This document shows, piece after piece, positions 46,621 to 56,136 of a stretch of DNA of 58,933 nt; position 1 is the first letter of the stretch, and every line of letters starts with the position of its first letter. Origin of the DNA: Chlorobaculum sp. 24CR (GTDB lineage: Bacteria; Bacteroidota; Chlorobiia; Chlorobiales; Chlorobiaceae); the NCBI RefSeq assembly GCF_004118635.1, contig NZ_SDGU01000023.1, positions 1 to 58,933 on the forward strand, read 5' to 3'. Below the pieces are notes generated by a model, which saw only the letters and a list, made by a program, of their open reading frames with translations, had not been told where the DNA came from and ran no database searches. The position numbers were made by a program, and so were the translations under genes.

Positions 46621-47787
46621 TCAGACGGGCATAAAATAGGTATCAGTCAGTTCTGGATTAAACATTTCTGAAGCCCAAAAAAGCGTTACCAGCTCACCCT
46701 GGCCAGTGTTGGTGATATGATGCGTATAGCCTGGCGGTATATCCACAACACTGAACTCCTTTCCTGAAACGCGATGCTCGATAACCTCATCACTATCGAC
46801 ACGCCGGAACCGGATGACCGCCTCTCCCTCCACCACCATGAACTTTTCCGTTTTCGTATGGTGATAGTGGTTGCCGCGTGTAATGCCCGGTTTCGTTCGT
46901 GAAACGAAAATCTGCCCGAATGTGCGGCTTTTCATCATCTCCGCGAGACAACCGCGCTCGTCAGACCTTATCGTAAGCGGATACGCAAATTCCTCTCCAT
47001 CCAGATACGATAGATAGGTTGCATACAGTGCCTTGATGAGGGAGCTGTCAAACCCGGGCATTTCAAGCGTTTCGCGCGAGTTTCGGAAGGAGGTTATCAG
47101 ATCGGCAAGCTCTCCAAGCGATATGGGATACCCCGAAAGATCCGGAGCAAAAGAGAAACCTGGCTGAGCATGAGAATCATCATCCATAATCTCACCAACC
47201 AGCGCATTGACCACATCATCGATGTAGGTAAGTTCGATCACTCTTGACGGATCGGAGATGGAAATCGGCAATCCGTGAGCGACGTTATGGCAAAAAGTGG
47301 CGGTCACGGAATTGTAGTTCGGCCTGCACCATTTACCGAACAGGTTTTTAAACCGATAGACAACAGCTTTTGCACCGCTGTTTTCGGCATACTGTCGGAT
47401 GGTCTCTTCAGCCTGTAGCTTGCTCTGTCCGTAAGGATTGACGCTCTCCGCCTGTATCGACGAGGCAAGCACAATCTTCGCAGCTTTACCGGATCGACTT
47501 AAATATGAACAGATGCTTTCCGTTAACCCAGCGTTACCGGTTATAAACTCCTGTTCGTTCTTTGGACGGTTTACACCTGCAAGATGAACAACAACATCTA
47601 CGTCACTCAGCATCCGCTCGAGATCGACAGAAGAATTGGCGATATCGAACTCATAGAGCTGAACACTCTCAATCATACGTAACACAGAGCACAGATTTTT
47701 ACCGACAAAACCGTTCGAACCGGTTACTAAAACTTTGATGATTTTGGATTCTGAATTTTGAATTTTGGATTCAGGGATTACAGACAT
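46621..47787 (-). CDS. fnlB: UDP-L-FucNAc pathway reductase (CapF/FnlB, SDR plus cupin)
   Basis: The 388-residue CapF-type protein has an SDR domain (about residues 17-260, '[14 protein letters not shown]', '[15 protein letters not shown]') and a C-terminal cupin domain with the metal-binding '[21 protein letters not shown]'. It would process the UDP-2-acetamido-hexulose intermediate of FucNAc synthesis. The first 16 residues ('[16 protein letters not shown]') are an extension not seen in the family, encoded by an AATTCAAAATC-type intergenic repeat that has invaded the start region. A shorter start is possible if a non-AUG codon is used. Confidence 0.9.
   Translation of the reverse strand: MSVIPESKIQNSESKIIKVLVTGSNGFVGKNLCSVLRMIESVQLYEFDIANSSVDLERMLSDVDVVVHLAGVNRPKNEQEFITGNAGLTESICSYLSRSGKAAKIVLASSIQAESVNPYGQSKLQAEETIRQYAENSGAKAVVYRFKNLFGKWCRPNYNSVTATFCHNVAHGLPISISDPSRVIELTYIDDVVNALVGEIMDDDSHAQPGFSFAPDLSGYPISLGELADLITSFRNSRETLEMPGFDSSLIKALYATYLSYLDGEEFAYPLTIRSDERGCLAEMMKSRTFGQIFVSRTKPGITRGNHYHHTKTEKFMVVEGEAVIRFRRVDSDEVIEHRVSGKEFSVVDIPPGYTHHITNTGQGELVTLFWASEMFNPELTDTYFMPV
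47744..47775. repeat. AT-rich short repeat (AATTTTGGATT type) inside the fnlB start
   Basis: Copies of GATTCTGAATTTTGAATTTTGG appear in the first 20 codons of fnlB. Related copies are at 47879-47912 and 48306-48338, flanking the four-helix-bundle gene. Confidence 0.7.
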
Positions 47788-47878
47788 ATAAAAGAAGATT
47801 TTAAATTCTAAATTATGGATTTTGAATTACTATAATTTCCAGAGCAATAATCGGTTATTTTTTTCACTATTTTCTTAA

Positions 47879-47912
47879 ACAATTCAAAATTCAGAATCCA
47901 AAATCAAGAATC
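47879..47912. repeat. AT-rich short repeat beside the S23-type gene (left copy)
   Basis: TTCAAAATTCAGAATCC followed by AAAATCAAGAATC lies immediately beyond the 3' end of the four-helix-bundle gene. It is the same family as at 47744 and 48306. Confidence 0.7.
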
Positions 47913-47924
47913 ATAAAAAAAGCT

Positions 47925-48278
47925 TTAAGCTTTTTTTATGGAGGTTGTTTTCACTATTGAAGTAAGGATATTAATCAGGCATTCAGATTCCTGAATCAGA
48001 TGGATGAGGTGTTCAGTATCAAGAGTATTGCTATCACGAAGAAGATGTAGCCAGTAACGTGCTTCCCGTGCCTCTTTGGATGCAATAGACATTTTCGAAA
48101 GAAAGTCAGCTCTGCTTTGACCTGCAAGTGCCTCTTCAACATTTGCTCCGATACTCGTTCCAGATTTAAGCAGCTGCTTTGACATCACATACTCTTTCTG
48201 TGCCACAAGTATCTTATAAAGATCGATGATGCTCAACGCAAACCGATAACTCTTATCCCTGATCAGATTCTCTTTCAT
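47925..48278 (-). CDS. Four-helix bundle protein (S23-type)
   Basis: The 117-residue protein has an N-terminal 'KSYRFALSIIDLYKILVAQKEYVMSKQLLKSGTSIGANVEEALAGQSRADFLSKMSIASKEARE' pattern characteristic of the S23 rRNA intervening-sequence/avd-like four-helix bundle family. Members are widespread, often next to repeats or mobile elements, and are of unknown function. ATG 48276-48278 is preferred: the longer frame upstream reads through a repeat. The stop codon lies in the AAGCTTTAAGCTT hairpin, which may act as terminator. It interrupts the fnlA-fnlB gene pair. Confidence 0.85.
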   Translation of the reverse strand: MKENLIRDKSYRFALSIIDLYKILVAQKEYVMSKQLLKSGTSIGANVEEALAGQSRADFLSKMSIASKEAREARYWLHLLRDSNTLDTEHLIHLIQESECLINILTSIVKTTSIKKA

Positions 48279-48305
48279 AGCATTCTGACGTTTCTCTGCC
48301 TGATA

Positions 48306-48338
48306 ATTCAAAATCAAGAATCCAAAATTCAAAATCTC
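48306..48338. repeat. AT-rich short repeat beside the S23-type gene (right copy)
   Basis: ATTCAAAATCAAGAATCC followed by AAAATTCAAAATC is located 27 bases upstream of the S23-type gene start, at the fnlA end. It is the same family as at 47744 and 47879. Confidence 0.7.
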
Positions 48339-48349
48339 TTTTCTTCACC

Positions 48350-49372
48350 TCATAGCTCCACCCGCTCCCCATTCATTGCCTTTTGAACGCACTCAAGCGT
48401 CATCAAGAGTTCGCACATATTATCGACATTGAGCAGCGGTATATTGTGAGAGTTATAATCCTCTTTCAATGAGACCTCCTCGCATCCTTCGCTGAAATAT
48501 GCGGCATAGTTCAGGTCGCGGTTGTCCGCCGGAACTCGATAATAACCGCCAAGATCCTCCGCAACGGCAAGTTCTTCGCGAGTCAGAAGGCTTTCATAGA
48601 GTTTTTCACCATGCCGTGTTCCTATGATGCTAACTGGAACATCGCTATTCATGAGCTTTTTGAGCGCAAGTGCAAGTGTTTCGATAGTGGCGCTTGGAGC
48701 TTTTTGAACGAACGTATCACCGGGATTGCCGTTGGTAAAGGCATAGAGCACGAGATCGACGGCATCGTCGATGCTCATCATGAAACGGGTCATGTTTGGA
48801 TCAGTAACCGTCAATGGACGGCCATCCTGAAGGTACTTGAGGAACAGAGGAATAACCGAACCCCTGCTGGCCATAACGTTTCCATAGCGTGTTACATTAA
48901 TCACCGTACGCTCTCCAGAGACTCGTGACTGTGCAATAGCAACCTTTTCCATCATCGCTTTTGAAATACCCATAGCGTTAATTGGATAGACAGCCTTGTC
49001 CGTGCTGAGCACAATAACCCTGCTCACGCCAGCCGCTGTCGCCTGCGTTAACACATTATGCGTGCCGAGAGCGTTCGTACGTAACGCCTCAACCGGAAAA
49101 AATTCACATGATGGTACCTGCTTCAAGGCCGCTGCATGGAATACATAATCAACGCCCCCCATTGCATCGCGAACGCTATCGGGATTGCGTACATCACCGA
49201 TGTAGAATTTGAGCTTTGAGTTGGCATACTCTTTACGCATGTCGTCCTGCTTCTTTTCATCACGGCTGAAAACACGAATTTCAGCAATGTCTGTTTCGAG
49301 AAAACGGCGAAGGACTGCGTTACCGAAAGTTCCGGTACCGCCAGTAATTAGGAGGGTTTTATTTTTGAACAT
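48350..49372 (-). CDS. fnlA: UDP-GlcNAc C5-inverting 4,6-dehydratase (FnlA/CapE)
   Basis: The 340-residue FlaA1/CapE family dehydratase has 'TLLITGGTGTFGNAVLRRF', 'HAAALKQVPSCEFFPVEALRTNALGTHN' and 'STDKAVYPINAMGISKAMMEKV'. The last carries the Met-Lys replacement of the canonical Tyr-Lys pair that marks the FlaA1 subgroup. It makes the first intermediate of UDP-L-FucNAc synthesis. Together with FnlB and FnlC it completes the pathway in this operon. An S23-type gene and repeats separate it from fnlB. Confidence 0.9.
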   Translation of the reverse strand: MFKNKTLLITGGTGTFGNAVLRRFLETDIAEIRVFSRDEKKQDDMRKEYANSKLKFYIGDVRNPDSVRDAMGGVDYVFHAAALKQVPSCEFFPVEALRTNALGTHNVLTQATAAGVSRVIVLSTDKAVYPINAMGISKAMMEKVAIAQSRVSGERTVINVTRYGNVMASRGSVIPLFLKYLQDGRPLTVTDPNMTRFMMSIDDAVDLVLYAFTNGNPGDTFVQKAPSATIETLALALKKLMNSDVPVSIIGTRHGEKLYESLLTREELAVAEDLGGYYRVPADNRDLNYAAYFSEGCEEVSLKEDYNSHNIPLLNVDNMCELLMTLECVQKAMNGERVEL

Positions 49373-49417
49373 TTATCTGTATTTATCATTATTACATATT
49401 AACCAAGAAACACATTT

Positions 49418-50635
49418 TTATCCATCAACACAGTATCTATAAAGTTCAATATATTCTTCAAATCGTTCATTCTTATTAAAAGATAATAAAGCATGCTGCC
49501 TACAATTTGCATCATAAAAATTCTTTCTATTTTTCTTTATCACAGATATAGCCTGAACCAGCTTTTCTAAATCACCCCGTTCCACTACTATACCACAGCC
49601 TTCTTTTATAGATTCAGCACTACCTCCAGAATTAAAGGTTATTACAGGAGTTCCACATGCCATTGCCTCAAGGTTTGTAGTAGGATAATTATCCTCAAGA
49701 GTTGGGTTAACAAATACATCGGCAGAACTATATATTTCAGCAAGTTGTGAAGTGCTATTAGTACTCCGTACGCCTATAATCCCATCAGGAAGTTGCTTTA
49801 TCTGCCTTTCACTCACCCCTACCAGTATAATCCTTTCGTCCGGCTTAAGCCGTTCTGCAAGGTCAATAAAATATTGCAATCCTTTTCTCTCACCCCATAC
49901 TGAAGCAACGCCTAAAATCAGAAATTTACCCTCAAGATTGTAAGATCGCTTAATATCACTCAAAACAGGCTTAAAAACATCTATATCAATACCATTATTT
50001 ATAACCTTAACCGGATATTCATTCAGATATGAATCTTCAACCTGTCTCATCAACCATCTTGATGGTGTCACAAATGTGAGATTATACATACCATTAAATA
50101 TCTTTTTTTTCTGCTGATAGTTTTCGGATGATCTATCAATATAATAGCTGCTCGGATATTCACCTTTTAAGGCACAGTGATGACACACTTTTTTCCACTT
50201 ATCACAACCGATATAATCATAATATGCACAATGTCCAGTAAATGGCCAGCAATCATGTAGTGTCCATATGACTGGCTTCTTGATCTTTTTCAAATACTCA
50301 AACAACGATCCGATATGTATGTAGTAGCCATGGAGATTATGCAAATGGATCAAATCAGGCTTCAAAAAGTCTATTTTTTTAATAAACGCTTTTGTTGCCC
50401 ATAATGAACTAAAACCGTGTACATCAAAAATTCTTGTTTGCACGAGATGCAAATAATTATCAAATGTACTCCCAATTTGTATCACATAAGAATTTTTTAC
50501 ATCTTTAATACGTTTACGTCCATACGCAACCGTACATTTATCCCCCCCCAATACGATCCTATCTTGCAATTCGCTTGCTATACGTCCCGTGCTACCATAT
50601 TCATAATCAGAATTAACTTGCAGTATATGCATCAA
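49418..50635 (-). CDS. Glycosyltransferase family 4
   Basis: The 405-residue GT4 enzyme has an N-terminal 'ILQVNSDYEYGSTGRIASELQDRIV', 'LHLHNLHGYYIH' (as 'LIHLHNLHGYY') and 'WTLHDCWPFTGHCAYYDYIGC', typical of the WcaC-like group. C-terminal 'YSSADVFVNPTLEDNYPTTNLEAMACGTPVI' binds the nucleotide sugar with its EX7E-type glutamates. Specificity is unknown. AT-rich. It is 45 bases upstream of fnlA. Confidence 0.85.
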   Translation of the reverse strand: MMHILQVNSDYEYGSTGRIASELQDRIVLGGDKCTVAYGRKRIKDVKNSYVIQIGSTFDNYLHLVQTRIFDVHGFSSLWATKAFIKKIDFLKPDLIHLHNLHGYYIHIGSLFEYLKKIKKPVIWTLHDCWPFTGHCAYYDYIGCDKWKKVCHHCALKGEYPSSYYIDRSSENYQQKKKIFNGMYNLTFVTPSRWLMRQVEDSYLNEYPVKVINNGIDIDVFKPVLSDIKRSYNLEGKFLILGVASVWGERKGLQYFIDLAERLKPDERIILVGVSERQIKQLPDGIIGVRSTNSTSQLAEIYSSADVFVNPTLEDNYPTTNLEAMACGTPVITFNSGGSAESIKEGCGIVVERGDLEKLVQAISVIKKNRKNFYDANCRQHALLSFNKNERFEEYIELYRYCVDG

Positions 50636-50683
50636 TTTTCACATTTTTTATATTTTTCCATACACCCCAATCCAACCAAAAAA

Positions 50684-51874
50684 TCATATTTCAGGTATTT
50701 CCCCATCAACCAATCTCGTAAAAACCTGCAACTGATAATGCGGATTATAATATTTATCTATAACCTCATAACAACGACACCTTATAAATTGCCTATCATT
50801 ATTATTGGCAAACCAGCATTTAATTTTTCTCTTCAAATCCTCAACATTGTCACGTTCAAAATAAAACCCATTATATCCGTCAACAATTACCTCTGCTTCT
50901 GGCATTTGATACCTCAAATCGCCATGCGTACCAACTGGAGTACCATAACCTAAGCTATGTATAGCTGTTAAACCTACATCGCCTGGAGAGACGCATAAAT
51001 CTGACGCAGATAAATACCTCGCAATCTCTTTTTCATCATATATTGCCCCTGCGAAATGCAACCATCCACGATCAACGCCATTTTCACCAAATTTCTTTAA
51101 TTTTTCTTCTTCCTCCCCAGAACCAATTAACAATAAATTTATCTCAACATTCTTTATATTTATTTCCAAAACAGCTTGGAGCAATAAATAAAGCTTTTTT
51201 TGAACCGTCAAGCGTCCAATAAAAACAATAGTGGGCAATTCAGTATTTCTAAAAAACCCAAAAACATCTTTTTTGTTCAATCCGGCATAATCGCCTCTAT
51301 ACTTCAGCTGTTTCTCATAATTCAATGAATTAAAAACAACATATAAATGATCTTTTTGAAAACCTAAAGATTGCATCAAGCCCTTTGCCCTTCGCTCATA
51401 TAAAAGATGCTTATGTGCGATTCTAAAAAAAATCTTTTTTATCAACAATCTAAAATATCCTTCTTTACCATATAAACCATGCCCCCAAAACACAACCTCA
51501 ATCCCACGCAGACGACATATTATAGCTGAAAACCAAGTAGAAAGGCAATACAGGTCGCCCAAAAATATGGCCGATTTCATTTTTTTACTTAAGCAGACAC
51601 TAACAACACCACGCTGCCAAACCAATCTTCTTTTATTAACAAAAATATTTTCAACGAGTTTTACCCGACCCTCATATGCCTTAAATTTATTTTTCTTAAA
51701 ATCTATACACTTGATCCCAAATAACAAATCACCTCCAACTACAAAGTGATAATTATACTTATCACACTTCAGCAATTCCATCCACAACGCCTCACGATAG
51801 TGAGGAGCTATATTTGTTATTATATAAACATCATTACATATCATACATTTAACCATCTCTAAAACATGCAGCAT
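50684..51874 (-). CDS. Glycosyltransferase family 4
   Basis: The 396-residue GT4-like protein has 'VYIITNIAPHYREALWMELL' near the N-terminus and 'LPTIVFIGRLTVQKKLYLLLQAV' plus 'ARYLSASDLCVSPGDVGLTAIHSLGYGTPV' in the second domain. The start could be any of three closely spaced ATG codons (51874, 51856, 51844); the third fits the family length best. Very AT-rich composition compared with the right and left flanks of the window. Sugar specificity is not predictable. Confidence 0.8.
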   Translation of the reverse strand: MLHVLEMVKCMICNDVYIITNIAPHYREALWMELLKCDKYNYHFVVGGDLLFGIKCIDFKKNKFKAYEGRVKLVENIFVNKRRLVWQRGVVSVCLSKKMKSAIFLGDLYCLSTWFSAIICRLRGIEVVFWGHGLYGKEGYFRLLIKKIFFRIAHKHLLYERRAKGLMQSLGFQKDHLYVVFNSLNYEKQLKYRGDYAGLNKKDVFGFFRNTELPTIVFIGRLTVQKKLYLLLQAVLEINIKNVEINLLLIGSGEEEEKLKKFGENGVDRGWLHFAGAIYDEKEIARYLSASDLCVSPGDVGLTAIHSLGYGTPVGTHGDLRYQMPEAEVIVDGYNGFYFERDNVEDLKRKIKCWFANNNDRQFIRCRCYEVIDKYYNPHYQLQVFTRLVDGEIPEI

Positions 51875-52034
51875 TAGCTCTTTAGCAATTATAATTTATC
51901 AACTTTATCAAAACAAATAGTTAACATTTCGGATAATCATTATATATCACTAAATCACACAAATAAAATAATCACTATATTTATTATTACTTTTAATCTT
52001 TTTATTCCACCTTAGAAGCAACGCCCCCTATCAA

Positions 52035-53357
52035 TCATTGACTACTTATAGCAAGAATCTGATCGTATATATTTTTTCCCCCCTTTTCTAAATCATGGTT
52101 ATTTTCCACACATTTTTTTGCACTATTTTGAACCACCATCATTATATCATTGTCAAAGATTTTATCTAATTTTTCACTCAATTTTGTTTCGCTTCTTTCA
52201 TCGACAACAATCCCCCACCCACCACGAGAAGCATAATTTACCGTACCGCTATATGGCGGCCCATATACCAATATTGGGCGTTCACTCATCATATACAAAT
52301 GCGCTTTAGTTGATATAGAATATTCTATTGCGCTTCTATCTTCATTAAATGATTCAGGAAGAAATAACAATGATGCTTCCGACAAAACCAACGGAAGATT
52401 TTCATGCGCAGGCAATGGCAAGTAATTTATTTCTTTAGAATTTAAAATCTCTTTTGGAAGTTCCCTTGGGATGCTGTGTGTATAAACATATATTTCAGCA
52501 TTTTCTTTCAAGAATTGATTTCTTCTAATAACGTTAAGCAAATCTAATATTGCCTCATATCGGCGATGTCCAAGTCCACCAGTATAAATTATTTTGAATT
52601 TATCTTTTACGACTTCGTTTCTCTTACTAATAAATCTTTGGGGATTATCTAAATGATAAGTTAAGCCAAACTTAACACCATATCTTTTTTCATATTCATC
52701 TCTCATTTTTTCTCCAAATGCTAATCGAAGCTTTGAATATTTAATAAGCTCACTCGCCTTTCTCTTTATCAACCACCCGACAGGGCTTGAATTATAAAGG
52801 CTATTTGGCCAATCGTCGGTGGTTTGAAAGCATATTGGAATATTATATTTTTTAGATATTAACATCGATAATCTTACAAAGCCCAATGAGTAACCCTGTG
52901 TATAAATTACATCTGGCTTAAAATCATTTATAAAAGCCATCATGCATTCTGAGAGACGAGTATTAAATATAATCTCCCAAAGCCCTGACTTTATCAATAA
53001 ATCACCGATATACTTTTTAAACCTATCAGTAAAATTAGGCACATATATTTTATTTTCTTCACCATAAGACTCTTTTATCTTTTTAGCATCAACCATCCTA
53101 AAAACTTTACCTCTCAATAAATCGAATAAACCTCCAAATAATCTGTCACATGATTTAAGCTGATAATATTTGTCACAAAACTCTCCAAAACCATTAATTT
53201 CTGCTTGTGCATGAATCTGAGCTATTTTGTCTTTTGGCCAATCGGCAAATTGCATCCTAAGAAGAAGGTTTACGGGATCATTCTCTTTAACCTTTGACAT
53301 ATGGACTAACAAAAGACGTGGATATTTTTTTTTAATATTATTATCCATCTTAGTCAT
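52035..53357 (-). CDS. Predicted glycosyltransferase (GT-B fold)
   Basis: The 440-residue protein resembles GT4-like enzymes: 'DVIYTQGYSLGFVRLSMLIS' and 'ICFQTTDDWPNSLYN' in the N-terminal half and 'FKIIYTGGLGHRRYEAILDLLNV' plus 'EASLLFLPESFNEDRSAIEYSISTKAHLYMMSERPILVYG' in the second. The family assignment is weaker than for the neighbouring enzymes. The gene is AT-rich and part of the leftward operon. Confidence 0.7.
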   Translation of the reverse strand: MTKMDNNIKKKYPRLLLVHMSKVKENDPVNLLLRMQFADWPKDKIAQIHAQAEINGFGEFCDKYYQLKSCDRLFGGLFDLLRGKVFRMVDAKKIKESYGEENKIYVPNFTDRFKKYIGDLLIKSGLWEIIFNTRLSECMMAFINDFKPDVIYTQGYSLGFVRLSMLISKKYNIPICFQTTDDWPNSLYNSSPVGWLIKRKASELIKYSKLRLAFGEKMRDEYEKRYGVKFGLTYHLDNPQRFISKRNEVVKDKFKIIYTGGLGHRRYEAILDLLNVIRRNQFLKENAEIYVYTHSIPRELPKEILNSKEINYLPLPAHENLPLVLSEASLLFLPESFNEDRSAIEYSISTKAHLYMMSERPILVYGPPYSGTVNYASRGGWGIVVDERSETKLSEKLDKIFDNDIMMVVQNSAKKCVENNHDLEKGGKNIYDQILAISSQ

Positions 53358-53411
53358 CTAACAATTATAAAATCCGCACAAATACCACGCTTACACACCC
53401 AAGCAGTTAAA

Positions 53412-54464
53412 CTATTTAACATTAGCAGAAAATATTGTTTTATAATTTTCATATTTTTCACGAAAAACCTCGGAATTAAATAATTTATAATATCCCAACA
53501 ATGTCATCGCAACATAGCTTAAGACTATTACTCGTCGAACGTCTTTACTCTTTATACTTTTTATTATCATCGGAATCACAGCTATTAATGCTGGCTGCAT
53601 ATACAGCCCAACTCTCCCCGCGAGCTGAACAATAAAAGAAAATGGCAAGACATAATAACCAGCAATTGCAATTTTATATAGTAAATCTTCACCACTCCTT
53701 TCATTTCTTGAATAATAAAGTATTAAACCTAATATGAAAGTATAATATAAAATTCCCAACCCGCTGTTAAGTTCTGTGCCACCGAAATAATCAGCGTATC
53801 TATCAAAATACTGCCCAACCACATAGAAAAATTGCTTCCCCAATGATGGTCCTAAAAATAGCATTAACAAATACAAAATAAACAAGATCACTGCCTTAAC
53901 TTGCGTTACATGCCAATTATAGATAAACGGCAAGTATAACAACAACAGGATCATTGCGCTTGTATGAAATAATGAAGCCATTACAATATAAAAAGCATAC
54001 TTTATTATATTTTTTTCATAAATTGAATCTATCGATAAAACAAATAACAAAATAGCTACACACTGACGCATTGCAGAGAGCTGTATCAACATAAATGATG
54101 GATTAAATAAATAGATAAACACAGCAAGCCAATAGTATTCTGATGGTACATATTTCAAAATAAACCTATAATAAACATATGTATTTATTGCTGCAAGGAA
54201 TGCAACCATCGCAAAAAAACCAACAGGCTTAAATATAAGATTTAAATACTGCCACCCTATCTCAAAATGTGCTTCAGGATCATAATATCTTATATTTTTA
54301 AAACCATAATAATAAGCCATATAATCATTACCATAATCATACCTCAGTGCCAAAAAAAGAAATATCAATAAAAATGACAATCTAATCCAAAGACCATCGC
54401 GTTTTGATTTACTTAAACTCGCCAAAAAGACAACAAATGCGCTAAAAAGGCCTACCAATAGCAT
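53412..54464 (-). CDS. EpsG-type polysaccharide polymerase
   Basis: The 350-residue membrane protein has about ten hydrophobic segments. The N-terminal 'LLIFLFLALRYDYGNDYMAYYYGFKN' region matches EpsG-like proteins, where the R-x-G-x-D-Y pattern is conserved. 'SAMRQCVAILLFVLSI' is also typical. It would polymerise the lipid-linked repeat unit at the outer face of the cytoplasmic membrane. No Wzx flippase or Wzz chain-length regulator gene is visible nearby. It lies 54 bases upstream of the GT at 52035-53357. Confidence 0.85.
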   Translation of the reverse strand: MLLVGLFSAFVVFLASLSKSKRDGLWIRLSFLLIFLFLALRYDYGNDYMAYYYGFKNIRYYDPEAHFEIGWQYLNLIFKPVGFFAMVAFLAAINTYVYYRFILKYVPSEYYWLAVFIYLFNPSFMLIQLSAMRQCVAILLFVLSIDSIYEKNIIKYAFYIVMASLFHTSAMILLLLYLPFIYNWHVTQVKAVILFILYLLMLFLGPSLGKQFFYVVGQYFDRYADYFGGTELNSGLGILYYTFILGLILYYSRNERSGEDLLYKIAIAGYYVLPFSFIVQLAGRVGLYMQPALIAVIPMIIKSIKSKDVRRVIVLSYVAMTLLGYYKLFNSEVFREKYENYKTIFSANVK

Positions 54465-54553
54465 ATATCTTTAAATTTTATATTTGTTTGCATTGTTTTT
54501 GACGCCTTTTTCTCACGACCAAAAGCATATGGCTTGGCTTTGGCGAATTAATA

Positions 54554-54650
54554 CATACCCCAATATCATTATCACTAAATCAACTACCCCACAGCAAGCT
54601 ACGGGGTATGGCTTTATCTTTGATTGCACACTTTCACGAAGCAAGCTTCG
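54554..54650. repeat. Hairpin cluster in the EpsG/GT4 gap
   Basis: CATACCCC (54554-54561) is complementary to GGGGTATG (54603-54610). Between them TACCCC pairs with GGGGTA around a GC-AA-GC core, and CGAAGC-AA-GCTTCG (54637-54650) forms a second short hairpin. This looks like a small non-coding mobile or REP-type sequence. Confidence 0.5.
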
Positions 54651-54685
54651 GGAAATTCGACCCATAGAGATTAAAAAAATTAACT

Positions 54686-55945
54686 CTAAGGCGAACATAT
54701 ACTTTTATATATTTTTATCATCTCTGTAACATTATTTATTTTATCATGTCGTTTTTCAGCAGACATAATTCCCTGCGATGATAACTTCATAGCGAATAAA
54801 TCATCTGTAAATATCATTCTAATATATTCTGCAAGCATTTCAACTTCTTCAAAACGATATAATATACCAGTCTCATGATGCTTTATCATATCTTGAACTC
54901 CTCCAACATTAGCCGCTATAGTTGGCACACCTAATATTTGCGCCTCGCCTACTGAATTTGGACTATTCTCAATGCTTGATGGGCATATAAATATGTGAGC
55001 TGCAAGATACTCTCTTCTCATTTCACTTTCATTTAACAGCCCTTTGAATATTACATTCTCATTAAGCTTTAATTTTTTTATTAACCTTTTTATATATAAT
55101 CCATATCCACTAATTCTAATTTTATCTTTTATATTTTCAGCTCTTATTATTGATGTCCCCGCGATATTAATTTTTATATCAGGATATTCATCTTTTATTA
55201 ATGAAACCGCTTTTAATACTTGATGTAGCCCTTTTATTGGGTAACCTGCCTGACTTAAAAATATTGTATTTCTCTTTATGTTGTTGATATCCCATTTTTT
55301 TGCCACATAAAACTCACCTCTAAGGATTTCGTCACAATGATAATAAACAACAGATTTGTTTATTGCTTTTGTATGCGCTTTATCCCATTCTGTTCGACCA
55401 ATTACATTCCCAGCTTTTTTTATATATTCTTTCTCATACCACCCTCTTTTTATAAATTTTTTTTTCGCGTTAATAATAGTATCTCTTTTTACAACGTCTC
55501 TTATTGTTATATTTTTCACTATGCCTGTTAATGATATTCCGGCATAATAATATCTTTCAATGACACTAACCAAACCTTGTATAGAAACAACAAATTTTTC
55601 ATTTTTTGACGAATGAATACAAGCTAATCCGTGTGGAAATTCCGTTCCGTGTATATGCACAAGATCTGGCATATAACTCTGAAATACCTCTTTCCACAAT
55701 CTCTTCAAGCTTTTATTATATCTTAAATTATTATCACATGGAAGCAAATAGTATTTTACGCCACATATATCAAAAAACACATAATCACTTCCACCATATA
55801 CTGTTGCAACAGCAATGTCTATTTCTTTTTCTTTTTTTATTTGTTCTAATAATCCATACATCCATCCACCCGTTACAGATGCAGGAATATTAAGAGTCTT
55901 ACTTGGCTCCGGAAATACTATATTTGTAATCCAAAGTATTTTCAT
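54686..55945 (-). CDS. Glycosyltransferase family 4
   Basis: The 419-residue GT4-like enzyme starts 'MKILWITNIVFPEPSKTLN' and has 'GGWMYGLLEQIKKEKEID' in the N-terminal domain. 'TIFLSQAGYPIKGLHQVLKAVSLI' and 'AHIFICPSSIENSPNSVGEAQILGVPTIAANVGGVQDMI' (EX7E-like) are in the second. Strongly AT-rich. It is the first glycosyltransferase after the sulfation genes in transcription order. Sugar specificity unknown. Confidence 0.85.
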   Translation of the reverse strand: MKILWITNIVFPEPSKTLNIPASVTGGWMYGLLEQIKKEKEIDIAVATVYGGSDYVFFDICGVKYYLLPCDNNLRYNKSLKRLWKEVFQSYMPDLVHIHGTEFPHGLACIHSSKNEKFVVSIQGLVSVIERYYYAGISLTGIVKNITIRDVVKRDTIINAKKKFIKRGWYEKEYIKKAGNVIGRTEWDKAHTKAINKSVVYYHCDEILRGEFYVAKKWDINNIKRNTIFLSQAGYPIKGLHQVLKAVSLIKDEYPDIKINIAGTSIIRAENIKDKIRISGYGLYIKRLIKKLKLNENVIFKGLLNESEMRREYLAAHIFICPSSIENSPNSVGEAQILGVPTIAANVGGVQDMIKHHETGILYRFEEVEMLAEYIRMIFTDDLFAMKLSSQGIMSAEKRHDKINNVTEMIKIYKSICSP

Positions 55946-56136
55946 GCAGTCAGCTTAAATACATTTCTTTTTCTATATGCACTTGCATCATCTATTACTA
56001 TTTTTTATTTATTTTATCATAATACATATTATATCCATAATACTTATTAGCTGTTTTCCCACAATACTTTGAATATAATCATTAATATCATACACGTTAT
56101 ACATATCAAATACAAATGCTTGCCTTTTTTATCTTT

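Noticed and set aside
54513-54698. Small open frame of 61 codons in the EpsG/GT4 gap
   Set aside because: It overlaps the hairpin cluster and has no known motif; it looks like a translated repeat.
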